A DNA stretch of 64,000 bases. Origin: Flavihumibacter solisilvae. GTDB lineage: Bacteria > Bacteroidota > Bacteroidia > Chitinophagales > Chitinophagaceae. The position numbers and the translations under genes were made by a program. Position 1 is the stretch's first letter, and each line of letters opens with the position of its first letter. Where the stretch lies: contig NZ_JSVC01000003.1 in NCBI RefSeq assembly GCF_000814475.1, forward strand, positions 1 through 64,000, given 5' to 3'. Below, piece after piece: positions 7,042 to 16,797 of this stretch. The notes below the pieces were generated by a model. That model ran no database searches. It saw only the letters and a program-made list of their open reading frames with translations, and had not been told where the DNA came from.

Positions 7042-8949
7042 ATGAATAGTATCATTGACTACGTTTGGCTGGTACCCTTCTTCCCACTGGTGGGTTTCCT
7101 GCTGAACGGTTTGCTTCGGAACAGTTTGTCAAAGCCGCTTACAGGTATCATCGGTTGCGGAACCATCCTGGCTTCATTTGTGGTGAGTGTGCTGCTTTTC
7201 ATTGAAGTGAAGAACGGCCACACCGGAACTGTTACCCTGTTCGATTTTATCAGCTACGATAAAACTTCCATCCCGTTCTCTTTCCTGGTTGACCAGCTGT
7301 CGGTATTGTTCCTGCTGATCATCACCGGTGTGGGCTTCCTGATCCACCTGTATTCAACTGCATACATGCACGAAGAAAGCGAAATGCATTTCGCGAGGTA
7401 TTTTGCTTACCTCAACCTCTTCGTGTTCTCGATGCTGCTGCTCGTGCTGGGATCCAATTACGTGATCATGTTCATCGGCTGGGAAGGTGTAGGACTCTGT
7501 TCCTATCTCCTGATCGGTTACTGGTTTAAGAATATCGAGTATGGCAATGCCGCGAAGAAGGCCTTCGTGATGAACAGGATCGGTGACCTCGGTTTCCTGC
7601 TGGCGGTTTTCTGGCTGCTCGCGAAGATCGGCACCGTCAACTTCGCTGAAGTATTCGACAATGCAAACCTGGAGCTGCTCACGAAGAACGATTTCACCAT
7701 CATCACGATGCTGCTATTCGTTGGAGCTACCGGTAAGAGTGCACAGATTCCTTTATACACCTGGCTGCCCGATGCGATGGCCGGCCCCACACCGGTATCC
7801 GCCCTCATCCACGCAGCAACGATGGTTACAGCAGGTATCTATATGATCGCGCGCAGCAACATCTTATATACGATGGCCCCGCTTACCATGAACGTGGTGG
7901 CGATCATCGGTCTCGCTACTGCATTGCTCGCAGCAACCATTGCCCTCAAACAAAACGATATAAAAAAGGTACTGGCCTACTCAACTGTGAGCCAACTCGG
8001 CTATATGTTCCTCGGACTTGGGGTAGGCGCATTCACCGGCGCAGTATTCCATGTAATGACGCACGCCTTCTTTAAAGCACTGCTCTTTCTTGGCGCCGGT
8101 TCGGTTATCCATGGCATGCACCATGAGCAGGATATCCGTAATATGGGCGGACTCAAAAAATACATGCGCACCACGCACCTGACCTTTCTTATTGGGTGCC
8201 TTGCAATCGCCGGTATTCCGGGCTTCTCCGGTTTCTTCTCGAAAGATGAGATCCTGGCAGCAGCATTTGCAAAGAACCCGATGTTGTATATCCTTGGTGC
8301 TGCAGGCGCATTGATGACGGCATTCTATATGTTCCGTCTTTACGCCATGACCTTCCAGGGCAAATTCCGCGGTACGCACGAACAGGAACATCACCTGCAT
8401 GAATCACCTGCTGCGATTACAATTCCACTGGTGGTGCTGGCCATACTGAGTGCATTCGGTGGACTCATCGGCGTCCCTGAATTTATGGCGCACCACGCAC
8501 ACCAGCTTGGTGATTTCCTGGCGCCGGTGTTTGCAAAATCCACCGCGCTTCAGCCAGCACATGAAATTGACCACAACACTGAATGGATGATGGCAGGTGG
8601 CTTATCACTGCTGATTATTATTGTGATCGCACTGGCATGGAGCCGTTTCAGCAAATACCAGAAAACGGAGGAAGAAGCTGGCGGTTTCGGTAAAGTGCTG
8701 GAGAACAAATGGTATGTTGATGAACTGTACGAAGCAGTGATCGGTCGCCCGACAAATGCTTTCGGACGGATGATGGAGAAGCTGGATAAATATGGTATTG
8801 ACTGGATAGTGAACGGGGTAGGAAGGAGTGTGCAGTATGCCAGCAGGCAGGCACGTCTCATCCAGAGCGGACAGGTAGGCAGTTACGTGCTGCTGATGGT
8901 CATCGGTATGATTATCCTGTTTGCGATACAGGTATTCCTGAAGAAATAA
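7042..8949 (+). CDS. nuoL: NADH-quinone oxidoreductase subunit L (antiporter-like)
   Basis: NuoL (ND5) is the distal antiporter-like proton-pumping subunit and carries the long lateral helix along the membrane arm. The 635-residue product has the diagnostic segments FIGWEGVGLCSYLLIGYW near residue 145, GKSAQIPLYTWLPDAMAGPT and PVSALIHAATMVTAGIY near residue 235, and the conserved lysine-bearing LKQNDIKKVLAYSTVSQLG near residue 300. The C-terminal part contains the lateral-helix region and a last transmembrane helix (VLLMVIGMIILFAIQVFL). It is full length. It starts at ATG immediately after nuoK. Confidence 0.96.
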   Translation: MNSIIDYVWLVPFFPLVGFLLNGLLRNSLSKPLTGIIGCGTILASFVVSVLLFIEVKNGHTGTVTLFDFISYDKTSIPFSFLVDQLSVLFLLIITGVGFLIHLYSTAYMHEESEMHFARYFAYLNLFVFSMLLLVLGSNYVIMFIGWEGVGLCSYLLIGYWFKNIEYGNAAKKAFVMNRIGDLGFLLAVFWLLAKIGTVNFAEVFDNANLELLTKNDFTIITMLLFVGATGKSAQIPLYTWLPDAMAGPTPVSALIHAATMVTAGIYMIARSNILYTMAPLTMNVVAIIGLATALLAATIALKQNDIKKVLAYSTVSQLGYMFLGLGVGAFTGAVFHVMTHAFFKALLFLGAGSVIHGMHHEQDIRNMGGLKKYMRTTHLTFLIGCLAIAGIPGFSGFFSKDEILAAAFAKNPMLYILGAAGALMTAFYMFRLYAMTFQGKFRGTHEQEHHLHESPAAITIPLVVLAILSAFGGLIGVPEFMAHHAHQLGDFLAPVFAKSTALQPAHEIDHNTEWMMAGGLSLLIIIVIALAWSRFSKYQKTEEEAGGFGKVLENKWYVDELYEAVIGRPTNAFGRMMEKLDKYGIDWIVNGVGRSVQYASRQARLIQSGQVGSYVLLMVIGMIILFAIQVFLKK

Positions 8950-8973
8950 TTAAGAAAGAAAGAGATTCAAATA

Positions 8974-10446
8974 ATGGTACCAGTTTTACTGATATTGATC
9001 CCCCTGATAACCGGCCTGGCGTTATTTGCCATCAGGCAGGAAAACACGGCAAAAACAATTGCTTTCCTTGCAAGCATCCTGTCCCTGGCCGTGATGCTTG
9101 CTGGAATGAGCATTTGGAATGATGCGGCACACCTCACCTACAACGAACAATGGATTGGCGCCCTTAACAGCCGCTTCCATTTTGATCTCGATGGAATGAG
9201 CCAGCTGCTCTGCCTCCTTACCACCTTTTCTTTCCCGCTGATCATTTATGGTACATGGGGAAACCGATATGTTGATGCGAACCGTTTCTTCGGCTTGCTG
9301 ATGTTGTCTCAGGCCGGACTCCTCGGGGTGTTTATGTCCATGGACGCATTGCTTTTCTATTTCTTCTGGGAACTGGCACTGATCCCACTTTACTTCCTTT
9401 GCAGCCGCTGGGGCGGTGAAAGAAGGATCGCAGTAACCTTCAAATTCTTCGTATATACATTCCTCGGATCGCTGTTCATGCTGATCGCGATGATCATGTT
9501 GTATTTCAAGGCAGGAAACTCATTCGCCTGGGCAGATTTTGTGAAGACTGCGCAGACACATGCAAGTTCCGGCTCTTCGCAAGAGCTGGCCATTTTCCTG
9601 ATGCTGATGCTGGCTTTCGCCATCAAAATGCCTTTGTTCCCTTTCCATACCTGGCAGCCCGACACTTACGAGCAAACACCAAACGCAGGTACCATGATAC
9701 TGAGTGCTATCATGGCGAAAATGGGTGTATATGGATTGCTGCGCTGGCTGGTGCCTGTTGTACCTGCTGCGACCTTCCAGTATGGAGATAATATCGCGAC
9801 CCTGGCCGTAGTGGGAATGCTATATGCAAGTTTCATTGCAATGCAGCAGGACGACCTGAAACGCCTGGTTGCTTATTCATCCATCGCACACATCGGCCTG
9901 ATGATCCTCGCCATTTTTGTACCGAGCTATAGTGGACTGCAGGGTGTGATGATCCAGATGTTCAACCACGGTATCAATATCCTCGGAATGTGGTTGGTAG
10001 TGAATGCGATCGAGCAGCAGTTCGGTACGCGCAAAATCAGCGAACTCGGTGGTATCGCGCAGAAAGCGCCTGTGCTTACGATTTTGCTGGTAGTGGTTGC
10101 ACTTGCGAATGTATCGTTGCCATTAACGAATGCTTTCATCGGTGAATTCATGATGTTCAATGGAGTACTGGGCTCCACGGCATCGCAGTACAGTGTGATA
10201 TATGCAGTGGCTGCCGGTCTCACCATTATCCTTGGAGCAGTGTATACGTTGCGAATGATCCAGCGGGTCTTTTATGGTGAGCTGAACACGCTGACCATGA
10301 ACACGCGCGAAGTTTCCGGTTATGTGCAGGTGGTGCTGTCGATAATTGTGGTAGCGATCCTGGTTATCGGTATTTACCCGAAGCCGCTTTTAACGCTTAC
10401 GAGTGATGTATCGCAGCAGATCCTGAACAAGATGATTTTAAAATAA
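8974..10446 (+). CDS. nuoM: NADH-quinone oxidoreductase subunit M (antiporter-like)
   Basis: NuoM (ND4) is the middle antiporter-like proton pump of complex I. The 490-residue, 14-helix protein shows FFWELALIPLYFLCSRWGG near residue 130, FAIKMPLFPFHTWQPDTYEQ near residue 213 with the pumping lysine, and LKRLVAYSSIAHIGLMILA near residue 297, all signature segments of the family. Length is normal. It lies 24 bases after nuoL and 39 bases before nuoN. Confidence 0.96.
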   Translation: MVPVLLILIPLITGLALFAIRQENTAKTIAFLASILSLAVMLAGMSIWNDAAHLTYNEQWIGALNSRFHFDLDGMSQLLCLLTTFSFPLIIYGTWGNRYVDANRFFGLLMLSQAGLLGVFMSMDALLFYFFWELALIPLYFLCSRWGGERRIAVTFKFFVYTFLGSLFMLIAMIMLYFKAGNSFAWADFVKTAQTHASSGSSQELAIFLMLMLAFAIKMPLFPFHTWQPDTYEQTPNAGTMILSAIMAKMGVYGLLRWLVPVVPAATFQYGDNIATLAVVGMLYASFIAMQQDDLKRLVAYSSIAHIGLMILAIFVPSYSGLQGVMIQMFNHGINILGMWLVVNAIEQQFGTRKISELGGIAQKAPVLTILLVVVALANVSLPLTNAFIGEFMMFNGVLGSTASQYSVIYAVAAGLTIILGAVYTLRMIQRVFYGELNTLTMNTREVSGYVQVVLSIIVVAILVIGIYPKPLLTLTSDVSQQILNKMILK

Positions 10447-10485
10447 GGTAAACGAATCCGAATCTAACGACCTCGATAAATAGTT

Positions 10486-11862
10486 ATGAACGCAATAATA
10501 CTTTCCGCGATTCTTGGTGTTGTGCTGATGTTCAGTGGCATCATGTTCAAGAATGGCAATACGGTGCGGAATATCGCCATTGCCGGCATGCTGATCCTGC
10601 TGTTCGCCAACCTGGCGGAGATGAAAGGCTACCATTTTTTCGATATCAACACGAAGAACCTTCTGTCTTTTACAAGGTTCGGATTGTTGTTTAATAGCAT
10701 CGCGATCGGCGCTACGCTGATGTACATGCTGGTGTCTTCCCGGGATATCGTGAATGTTGGTATAAATGTGGCCGAGTATTTTGCATTGATCTTTTTCGTG
10801 TTGTGTGGTATCGCCGTGATCACTGCGTTCCAGTCATTGTTGATGTTGTTCCTTGGCATAGAAATCGTTTCTATTCCGCTGTATATTCTTACTGGGGCAG
10901 ACAAGCGTAACCTGAAGAGCAATGAAGCAGCGTTGAAATACTTCCTGATGGGTTCATTCTCCACCGGTATCATGCTGATGGGAATTGTACTGGTATATGG
11001 TGCCAAGGCAACCTTCAACATCGAGCTGATGGGCGCCGACGTGAATCCCGGCAGGAATGCCTGGTACCTGTCAGGTTTGTTGCTGCTCCTGATCAGTATG
11101 GCCTTCAAAGTCTCAGCTGCGCCCTTCCATTTCTGGACACCCGACGTTTACGATGGAGCGCCCACTGTATTCACTTCTTTCATGGCTACGATTGTAAAGG
11201 CAGGTGTGTTCATCGGTTTTGTACGCCTGTTCGAAGGCACATTCGCTAATTCCGGATACCAGTGGCAGCTGATCCTCGCGATCATTACTGCGGCCACTTT
11301 GTTCATCGGCAACGTAACGGCTGTTTTCCAGCAGAGTGTGAAGCGGATGCTGGCATATTCCTCTATTGCACAAGCCGGCTTCATGTTGTTTGCACTCTTC
11401 AGCTTTAACTCATTGTCGCGCGAAGGCATCATCCTCTATTCGCTCGGCTATTGCCTTGCTACTGTGGGTATTTTCGCTGTGCTGATCCGCATGAAGGATT
11501 ATACGTTCGAAGGCTTCAACGGTCTCGCACGTTCTCAGCCTGTGCTCGCCGCCACTACTACAATCTTCCTGTTGTCTCTTGCGGGCATTCCACTGACGAT
11601 CGGTTTCTTCGCCAAATACTTTATGCTTGCTTCAGCAATTAAGAACGGTGCGCATCTCTGGCTCGTATTCTTCGCGATCCTCTGTGCCGTTGTGAGCGTG
11701 TACTATTATTTCCGTGTCATCCAGGCCATGTATTTCCGCGACGGTCATGCTGCCATTGAGCCCACGACCCCCGGCTTCCGCTGGATCCTCGTGTTCATGG
11801 CCGCCCTCGTGATCCTGCTCGGCATCTTCCCCAACCTGGTGCTGCAGTATCTCTACTTCTAA
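10486..11862 (+). CDS. nuoN: NADH-quinone oxidoreductase subunit N (antiporter-like)
   Basis: NuoN (ND2) is the proximal antiporter-like proton pump and the last gene of the complex I operon. The 458-residue protein has FKVSAAPFHFWTPDVYDGAP near residue 207, FMATIVKAGVFIGFVRL with the channel lysine near residue 233, and VKRMLAYSSIAQAGFMLFA near residue 284. Its length is slightly shorter than the E. coli protein but in the usual range. A strong intrinsic terminator follows 52 bases after the stop codon and closes the operon. Confidence 0.95.
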   Translation: MNAIILSAILGVVLMFSGIMFKNGNTVRNIAIAGMLILLFANLAEMKGYHFFDINTKNLLSFTRFGLLFNSIAIGATLMYMLVSSRDIVNVGINVAEYFALIFFVLCGIAVITAFQSLLMLFLGIEIVSIPLYILTGADKRNLKSNEAALKYFLMGSFSTGIMLMGIVLVYGAKATFNIELMGADVNPGRNAWYLSGLLLLLISMAFKVSAAPFHFWTPDVYDGAPTVFTSFMATIVKAGVFIGFVRLFEGTFANSGYQWQLILAIITAATLFIGNVTAVFQQSVKRMLAYSSIAQAGFMLFALFSFNSLSREGIILYSLGYCLATVGIFAVLIRMKDYTFEGFNGLARSQPVLAATTTIFLLSLAGIPLTIGFFAKYFMLASAIKNGAHLWLVFFAILCAVVSVYYYFRVIQAMYFRDGHAAIEPTTPGFRWILVFMAALVILLGIFPNLVLQYLYF

Positions 11863-11914
11863 ATTGCAGGTGCGGCAATGCGTAGCATTCGCCCGATCTC
11901 AATAATATTTTTAT

Positions 11915-11944
11915 AAGGTTTACGTCAATCGTAAACCTTTTTTT
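11915..11944 (+). terminator. Intrinsic terminator of the nuo operon
   Basis: A perfect 9-bp stem AAGGTTTAC / GTAAACCTT with a 7-base loop is followed directly by a run of seven T. It lies 52 bases downstream of nuoN and upstream of an unrelated gene, so it should end the complex I transcript. Confidence 0.9.
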
Positions 11945-12056
11945 ATGCCTGCCGGTTTTGACATGTGAATGGTGGTTATTGACATTTCCCACAGCCCACG
12001 GATAATGCAATTTTGCGTCTTCGTTAATCAGAATTTGTAGTTTAAACCAGTATGAT

Positions 12057-12764
12057 ATGCGTGAGGAATTAACAAAGCATTGCCGGAAGATCTATCACAT
12101 TCTTAAGTATCCAACACACACTTTAGCCCATAGACTGAAAGAAATTACCATTGAGGTCTGCATTATTATTTTCGCGGTTTCGCTTTCCATTTGGTTTCAC
12201 AGCTGGTCCGAATACGGGCATGAGAAAGATGCCGCCAATGCGTTTCTCCGGGGATTGAAAGATGACCTTAGCAATGACCTCGAAATAATTGAGAAGAATA
12301 AAAGCCTGGTAACAACCTTGTGCAGGCATTATGAATCCATCCTGAATGTTAAAAAGGATAATCCTGCCGGCAACAAGTACCAGGATTCCGTCATCTCCCG
12401 GAATTTCAAATTCGAGATAGTCATGACCCATCCAAATATCGGGAGGTATGAAGGTTTTAAGTCAAGCGGAAAGATAGGCACGATCCAGGACGGGCAGCTT
12501 AAAGAACAAATTTTGGCCTACTACCAGCAAACCAACCCAAACCTGGCATTTGGTGAGAACTATATCAATTCGTTACAGCAAAAAATCATGTACCTGGCGG
12601 TTGATGGAATTGATAATAAGTCAGTAAGCGATCTCGCCAGGACCCGTAAAATGCAGATCCTGTTCAGGCTTGCCTTACAAAACTTTGCCCTCAACCTTGA
12701 GGCCTACTCCGGTGCATCTCACCAGATCAGGTCAATTATTGACGGAATTGATGGACAAAGTTGA
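12057..12764 (+). CDS. Single-pass membrane protein of unknown function (DUF6090-like)
   Basis: A 235-residue protein with a basic cytoplasmic N-terminus, one transmembrane helix near residues 33-47 (VCIIIFAVSLSIWFHSW) and a mostly helical remainder. The layout (a helix after KEITIEV, then a charged FLRGLKDDLSNDLEII segment) is like Bacteroidota proteins grouped as DUF6090, but I assign this only by resemblance. No catalytic motif is seen. The ATG at 12057 follows the nuo terminator region by about 110 bases, so it should have its own promoter. Function unknown. Confidence 0.7.
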   Translation: MREELTKHCRKIYHILKYPTHTLAHRLKEITIEVCIIIFAVSLSIWFHSWSEYGHEKDAANAFLRGLKDDLSNDLEIIEKNKSLVTTLCRHYESILNVKKDNPAGNKYQDSVISRNFKFEIVMTHPNIGRYEGFKSSGKIGTIQDGQLKEQILAYYQQTNPNLAFGENYINSLQQKIMYLAVDGIDNKSVSDLARTRKMQILFRLALQNFALNLEAYSGASHQIRSIIDGIDGQS

Positions 12765-12809
12765 AGGCACATCTCGCCCGCGGAGTCATCTTTTTTGTAT
12801 TTTCAGCCT

Positions 12810-14087
12810 ATGAAAATCACCGATACGCTTTCCTTGTCCTTTCGCACTATCCGCTCCAATAAGCTGCGCACGGGCATTACCGTTGCCATCATTGCATTGG
12901 GAATTGCGGCACTTATCGGGATTAACACGGCTATCCAGGCCATTTCACAGAAGTTTATGGAGAGCTTCTCCAGCATGGGAGCAAATGGATTCACCATCCG
13001 TTACCGTTCTGCCTTCCGCTTCGACCGGGGAGAACTGAAAAAGGAGAAAAAGGATGGCAAGAAGCTGAAAAAGTCGAACGTCAATAAGCCGATCACCCGC
13101 GAGCAGGCAGAAGCCTTCAAACAGCGGTACAACTACCCTGCAAAAGTGAGTTTATCACTGGGCGGTGGCAACAATAATACAGCTGCTTTTGGCAATAAAA
13201 AGACTAACCCTACTGTTTGGGTGAATGGCGGCGATGAAAACTACCTGGATCTGAATGGTTACACCATCGCAGCAGGCCGCAACCTGAACGAGCTTGATGT
13301 AAGTTCCGGCCGCAATGTTTGCATTATCGGTAAAGATGTGGCAGAAAAGCTTTTCGGCGCCAACACCAATCTTGAACAGCCACTGGAGAAGATCATCAAG
13401 GTCAACAGTATTCCATTCCGCGTTATTGGCGTACTGCAGCCGCGCGGTTCCACTTTTGGCCGCAGTCTCGATAACAACATTATCACTTCCTTTAACAGTG
13501 TCCGCAGGTTTTTTGCCAACTCAGCTTCCTCATCATTTTCAATAGGGGTGAAGTCGCCTGATATCATCAATATTGAAACTGCAATCGGTGAGGCCGAAGG
13601 TGTTTTTCGCGTGATCCGGAAAAATGAGATCAAGGAAGAAAGCAATTTCCTGATCGATAAAAGTGACGCCTTTGCGGAAATGGCCATGCGGCAGATCGGC
13701 TGGCTCACTGCCTCCGCCGTTGTGATCGGGTTCATCACACTTATGGGAGCTGCTATTGGTCTCATGAACATCATGCTCGTAGCAGTGACTGAACGCACCA
13801 AGGAGGTGGGCCTCATCAAGGCAATCGGCGGGAAGCAGCGCAATGTCCGCTGGCAATTCCTTTATGAATCCATCCTGATCAGCCTGATGGGCGCAGTAAT
13901 TGGTATTGTTATCGGCATACTTCTCGGCAACATTGTCAGCATGCTCATGAGCACTGGTTTCGTGGTGCCCTGGATCTGGGTTTTCATGGGCGTAATCATC
14001 TGCACCATTGTTGGACTTGCCGCCGGCGTTTACCCGGCCTACAAAGCGTCGAAACTTAACCCCATCGAAGCCCTGCGATACGAATAA
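12810..14087 (+). CDS. MacB/FtsX-type ABC transporter permease
   Basis: A 425-residue permease of the MacB/LolC class, which couple ATP hydrolysis in the cytoplasm to mechanical work in the periplasm (export, lipoprotein release or envelope remodelling). It has an N-terminal transmembrane helix in the RSNKLRTGITVAIIALGIAA region, a periplasmic domain at about residues 50-280, and a C-terminal FtsX domain of three helices with the signature ERTKEVGLIKAIGGKQRNV and the end YPAYKASKLNPIEALRYE. The ATG at 12810 (MKITDTL) is preferred over a TTG at 12795. No ATPase or membrane-fusion partner gene is adjacent, so its partners must be encoded elsewhere. Confidence 0.9.
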   Translation: MKITDTLSLSFRTIRSNKLRTGITVAIIALGIAALIGINTAIQAISQKFMESFSSMGANGFTIRYRSAFRFDRGELKKEKKDGKKLKKSNVNKPITREQAEAFKQRYNYPAKVSLSLGGGNNNTAAFGNKKTNPTVWVNGGDENYLDLNGYTIAAGRNLNELDVSSGRNVCIIGKDVAEKLFGANTNLEQPLEKIIKVNSIPFRVIGVLQPRGSTFGRSLDNNIITSFNSVRRFFANSASSSFSIGVKSPDIINIETAIGEAEGVFRVIRKNEIKEESNFLIDKSDAFAEMAMRQIGWLTASAVVIGFITLMGAAIGLMNIMLVAVTERTKEVGLIKAIGGKQRNVRWQFLYESILISLMGAVIGIVIGILLGNIVSMLMSTGFVVPWIWVFMGVIICTIVGLAAGVYPAYKASKLNPIEALRYE

Positions 14088-14131
14088 AGAACAACGAATA
14101 AACTAACTTTATAGCCTATTCATTTAACTGC

Positions 14132-16567
14132 ATGAATAGGCTTCTTTCCATACTCTTTGTGTTAGCCACTTCACCTTTGCTGGAAGCACAGGTGACCCCG
14201 TCAGTCAATGTAAGTTTCGACTGGGTGAAACAGATGGGTGGCCGCTCCAATGGTAACTTCGGTAATTACGGCACCGACATTGCAATTGATTATTCCGGCA
14301 ACATTTACACCATCGGCGACTTTACCGCAACAGCAGATTTTGATCCCGGCCCCGGTGTGGTTAACCTCAGTATTCCGCCAGGTAATGACGAAAAACTTAA
14401 CGTTTATATCCTGAAACTTACTGCAGCCGGTGAGTTTGCGTGGGCCAAACAAATAGGCGGCACAGGTGGTGGCGGCAATCGCGTCTTCAGCAGTACCATT
14501 TCACTGGACAATGCGGGCAACGTTTATCTTTCCGGCACATTCAGCGGTACCAACGATTTCGATCCAGGCCAGGGATCATACACCCTTACCTCATTTGGTG
14601 ACAGGGATATTTTTGTAGTTAAGCTTAACGAAGCAGGCAACTTCGTTTGGGCTAAACAACTGGGTGGTAACGGCGACGAGCAGCCCGGAGTCGCAACCCG
14701 TATCGATGGCAACGGCAATATCTACCTCACTGGCGGCTTTCCTGGAACAGTCGATTTCGATCCCGGGCCCGGCATTTTCAATTTAGCCTCCGCAGGCAGC
14801 TGGGATATTTTTTTTGTCAAGCTCGATACCGACGGTGATCTGGTTTGGGCCAGGCAGGCTGGTGGCACAAATGAAGATGTCGGGGTCGGCCTCGATATCG
14901 ACATCGGCGGAAATGTGTACGTCACCGGCGTGTTTCACCAGGACGCCGATTTTGATCCCGGTCCATCCACCTTCACCCTTAGCGCATCAGGTGCAAGCGA
15001 CATTTTCGTGTGTAAGCTTAACACTGCCGGTAATTTCGCCTGGGCAAAACAAATTGGTGGAACAGAACCGGCTGACTCAGTCGAATCCCCGTACTCACTT
15101 ACAGTCGATGCCGACGGAAATGCCATAGTAACGGGAAGTTTCGCCAGCACCATCACCATCGATCCCGGTTCTTCCAACTACCGTCTGACCAGCCTGGGCA
15201 GCTTCGACATCTTCCTTGCTAAATATAACGCCGCGGGAAACCTCACCTGGGCCAGGCAAATAGGTGGAGCTTCGGAAGATGCCATCTTCGAATTGACAAC
15301 AGATGCGTCCGGAAATATCTTTGCCATAGGGCAGTTCCGGGACAGGATAGACATTGACCCTGGCCTATGCAAGCTCGAAATGCAGGCGAGCGGTACGGAT
15401 GTTTTCATCGCACGTTTCAATGTCAGCGGCAACCTCAGCTGGGGTAAACAACTTGGGCGATCTGATAAACCAGATGCAGGCACAGGTGTCAGCGGCTCAT
15501 CAATTGCCGTAGATGCCACAGGCAATGTGCTTAGCACAGGTGGATTTGGTGGTACTGTCGATTTTGATCCCGGTTCAGGAATCGTATACCAGACAGCACC
15601 CGTCCAGGGTGATGTGTTCATTCATAAAATGAGGCCATGTACAGGCAGTACTGCGTCAAATCTTTCCATCGCTGCCTGCAGCCCGTTTACACTTAACTGT
15701 CAGACCTATATTACCGGGGGCGTATACACGCAGGTAATCGAAAACACTTCGGGCTGCGACAGCACCATAACATTGCAACTTACTATCCGTAATCAAAACG
15801 CTTCAGGCGAAATCAATATCAATGCCTGCTCAAACTACGAATGGAACGGCTATGTACTCACTTCAACCGGCAGCTACACCGATACCTTTCCTTCAGCAAA
15901 TGGTTGCGACAGTATCATCACCCTTCACCTTACCATCAACTCGCCGGTTTATACAACAGAATTCAAATCCATCTGCCAGGGCCAGCAATTTGAGGGGCAT
16001 TCAACGGCTGGCACTTATATCGACACGATGGTAACGCGCAATGGTTGTGACAGTATCCGACAGCTTGAGCTCGAAATACTGCAATCACCGGCTCCTTCGC
16101 TTGGTCCGGATAAAGTATTGTGCACCGGCGATTCCATAACTCTCACTCCGGGCAGGTTCGACTCTTACAGGTGGCCGGACGGTTCTGCCAACAGCTCTTT
16201 TGTTGCCCGCCTTCCAGGAACCTATGGGGTTACTGTCACTAATCTCTGCGGTTCCGCAACCGACCAGGTTGTTGTCGTTGAAGGACAATGTGAAGTCCGT
16301 TTCCCTACCGCCTTCTCGCCCAACAATGACGGGATCAATGAATCCTTCAAAGTCCTCGGAAATCATCGCTTCATCATTTTTCAACTCCAGGTCTACAATC
16401 GATGGGGCCAGAAAATCTTTGAAAGCACCGAACCCGACGGTGCATGGAATGGTAAGTGTAACGGCAGGGACCAGGCGCCAGGTTTGTACACCTGGACCTG
16501 CACGTACACAGATAACACAAACACCTATCCTAAAAAGCTTATGGGCACAATCCTCCTGGTCAGGTAA
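14132..16567 (+). CDS. Secreted seven-repeat propeller-like protein with type-B T9SS sorting domain
   Basis: An 811-residue secreted protein with signal peptide MNRLLSILFVLATSPLLEAQ. Residues of about 25-490 hold seven repeats of 64-71 residues. Each repeat has a W-A/G-K/R-Q-GG segment, a GN-I/V-Y-TG strand and an F/I-DPG turn; DPG motifs are encoded at about 14341, 14551, 14758, 14950, 15163, 15355 and 15565. Seven copies suit a seven-bladed beta-propeller. Residues of about 510-650 contain three cysteine-bearing repeats ending in GCDSI-type strands. The last 90 residues (FPTAFSPNNDGINESFKVLG onward to GTILLVR) form the gliding-motility/CHU_C type-B sorting domain that directs type 9 secretion. 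It is probably a surface adhesin or structural protein; no enzyme motif is seen. Confidence 0.9.
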   Translation: MNRLLSILFVLATSPLLEAQVTPSVNVSFDWVKQMGGRSNGNFGNYGTDIAIDYSGNIYTIGDFTATADFDPGPGVVNLSIPPGNDEKLNVYILKLTAAGEFAWAKQIGGTGGGGNRVFSSTISLDNAGNVYLSGTFSGTNDFDPGQGSYTLTSFGDRDIFVVKLNEAGNFVWAKQLGGNGDEQPGVATRIDGNGNIYLTGGFPGTVDFDPGPGIFNLASAGSWDIFFVKLDTDGDLVWARQAGGTNEDVGVGLDIDIGGNVYVTGVFHQDADFDPGPSTFTLSASGASDIFVCKLNTAGNFAWAKQIGGTEPADSVESPYSLTVDADGNAIVTGSFASTITIDPGSSNYRLTSLGSFDIFLAKYNAAGNLTWARQIGGASEDAIFELTTDASGNIFAIGQFRDRIDIDPGLCKLEMQASGTDVFIARFNVSGNLSWGKQLGRSDKPDAGTGVSGSSIAVDATGNVLSTGGFGGTVDFDPGSGIVYQTAPVQGDVFIHKMRPCTGSTASNLSIAACSPFTLNCQTYITGGVYTQVIENTSGCDSTITLQLTIRNQNASGEININACSNYEWNGYVLTSTGSYTDTFPSANGCDSIITLHLTINSPVYTTEFKSICQGQQFEGHSTAGTYIDTMVTRNGCDSIRQLELEILQSPAPSLGPDKVLCTGDSITLTPGRFDSYRWPDGSANSSFVARLPGTYGVTVTNLCGSATDQVVVVEGQCEVRFPTAFSPNNDGINESFKVLGNHRFIIFQLQVYNRWGQKIFESTEPDGAWNGKCNGRDQAPGLYTWTCTYTDNTNTYPKKLMGTILLVR

Positions 16568-16681
16568 ACCTGTCACTGCTTCCGTTTATTGCAGGCAGGA
16601 AACGCCTGTAATGAACCAACTCCATTTCATCTTCACCTGTGATTTACGAGGGCAAAATACATTCTTGAAAGGCTGTTTGTC

Positions 16682-16699
16682 AAGGGTGTTTTCACCCTT
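16682..16699. terminator. Short GC-rich hairpin in a convergent gene junction
   Basis: A 7-bp stem AAGGGTG / CACCCTT with a TTTT loop lies between two convergent genes. It has no clean T-run after it and may be an auxiliary hairpin to the terminator 15 bases further on. Confidence 0.4.
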
Positions 16700-16713
16700 T
16701 ATGAAAATTAAAA

Positions 16714-16750
16714 TGCAAGTGCAGTCATAAACCACACTTGCAATATTTTT
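16714..16750. terminator. Probable bidirectional terminator
   Basis: An 8-bp perfect stem TGCAAGTG / CACTTGCA with a 13-base loop is followed on the plus strand by ATATTTTTA and preceded by GAAAATTAAAA, which reads as a T-rich tail on the minus strand. It lies between the 3' ends of the propeller protein gene and the minus-strand metalloprotease gene and could serve both. Confidence 0.65.
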
Positions 16751-16797
16751 ATAGCGCAACTCAGAACGCTAAAGTCCGAACCGCGCAGACCCGCTAC

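Noticed and set aside
14320-15580. DNA-level tandem repeat or CRISPR-like array
   Set aside because: The regularity comes from protein repeats of about 64-71 residues with diverged codons, not from identical short repeats and spacers.
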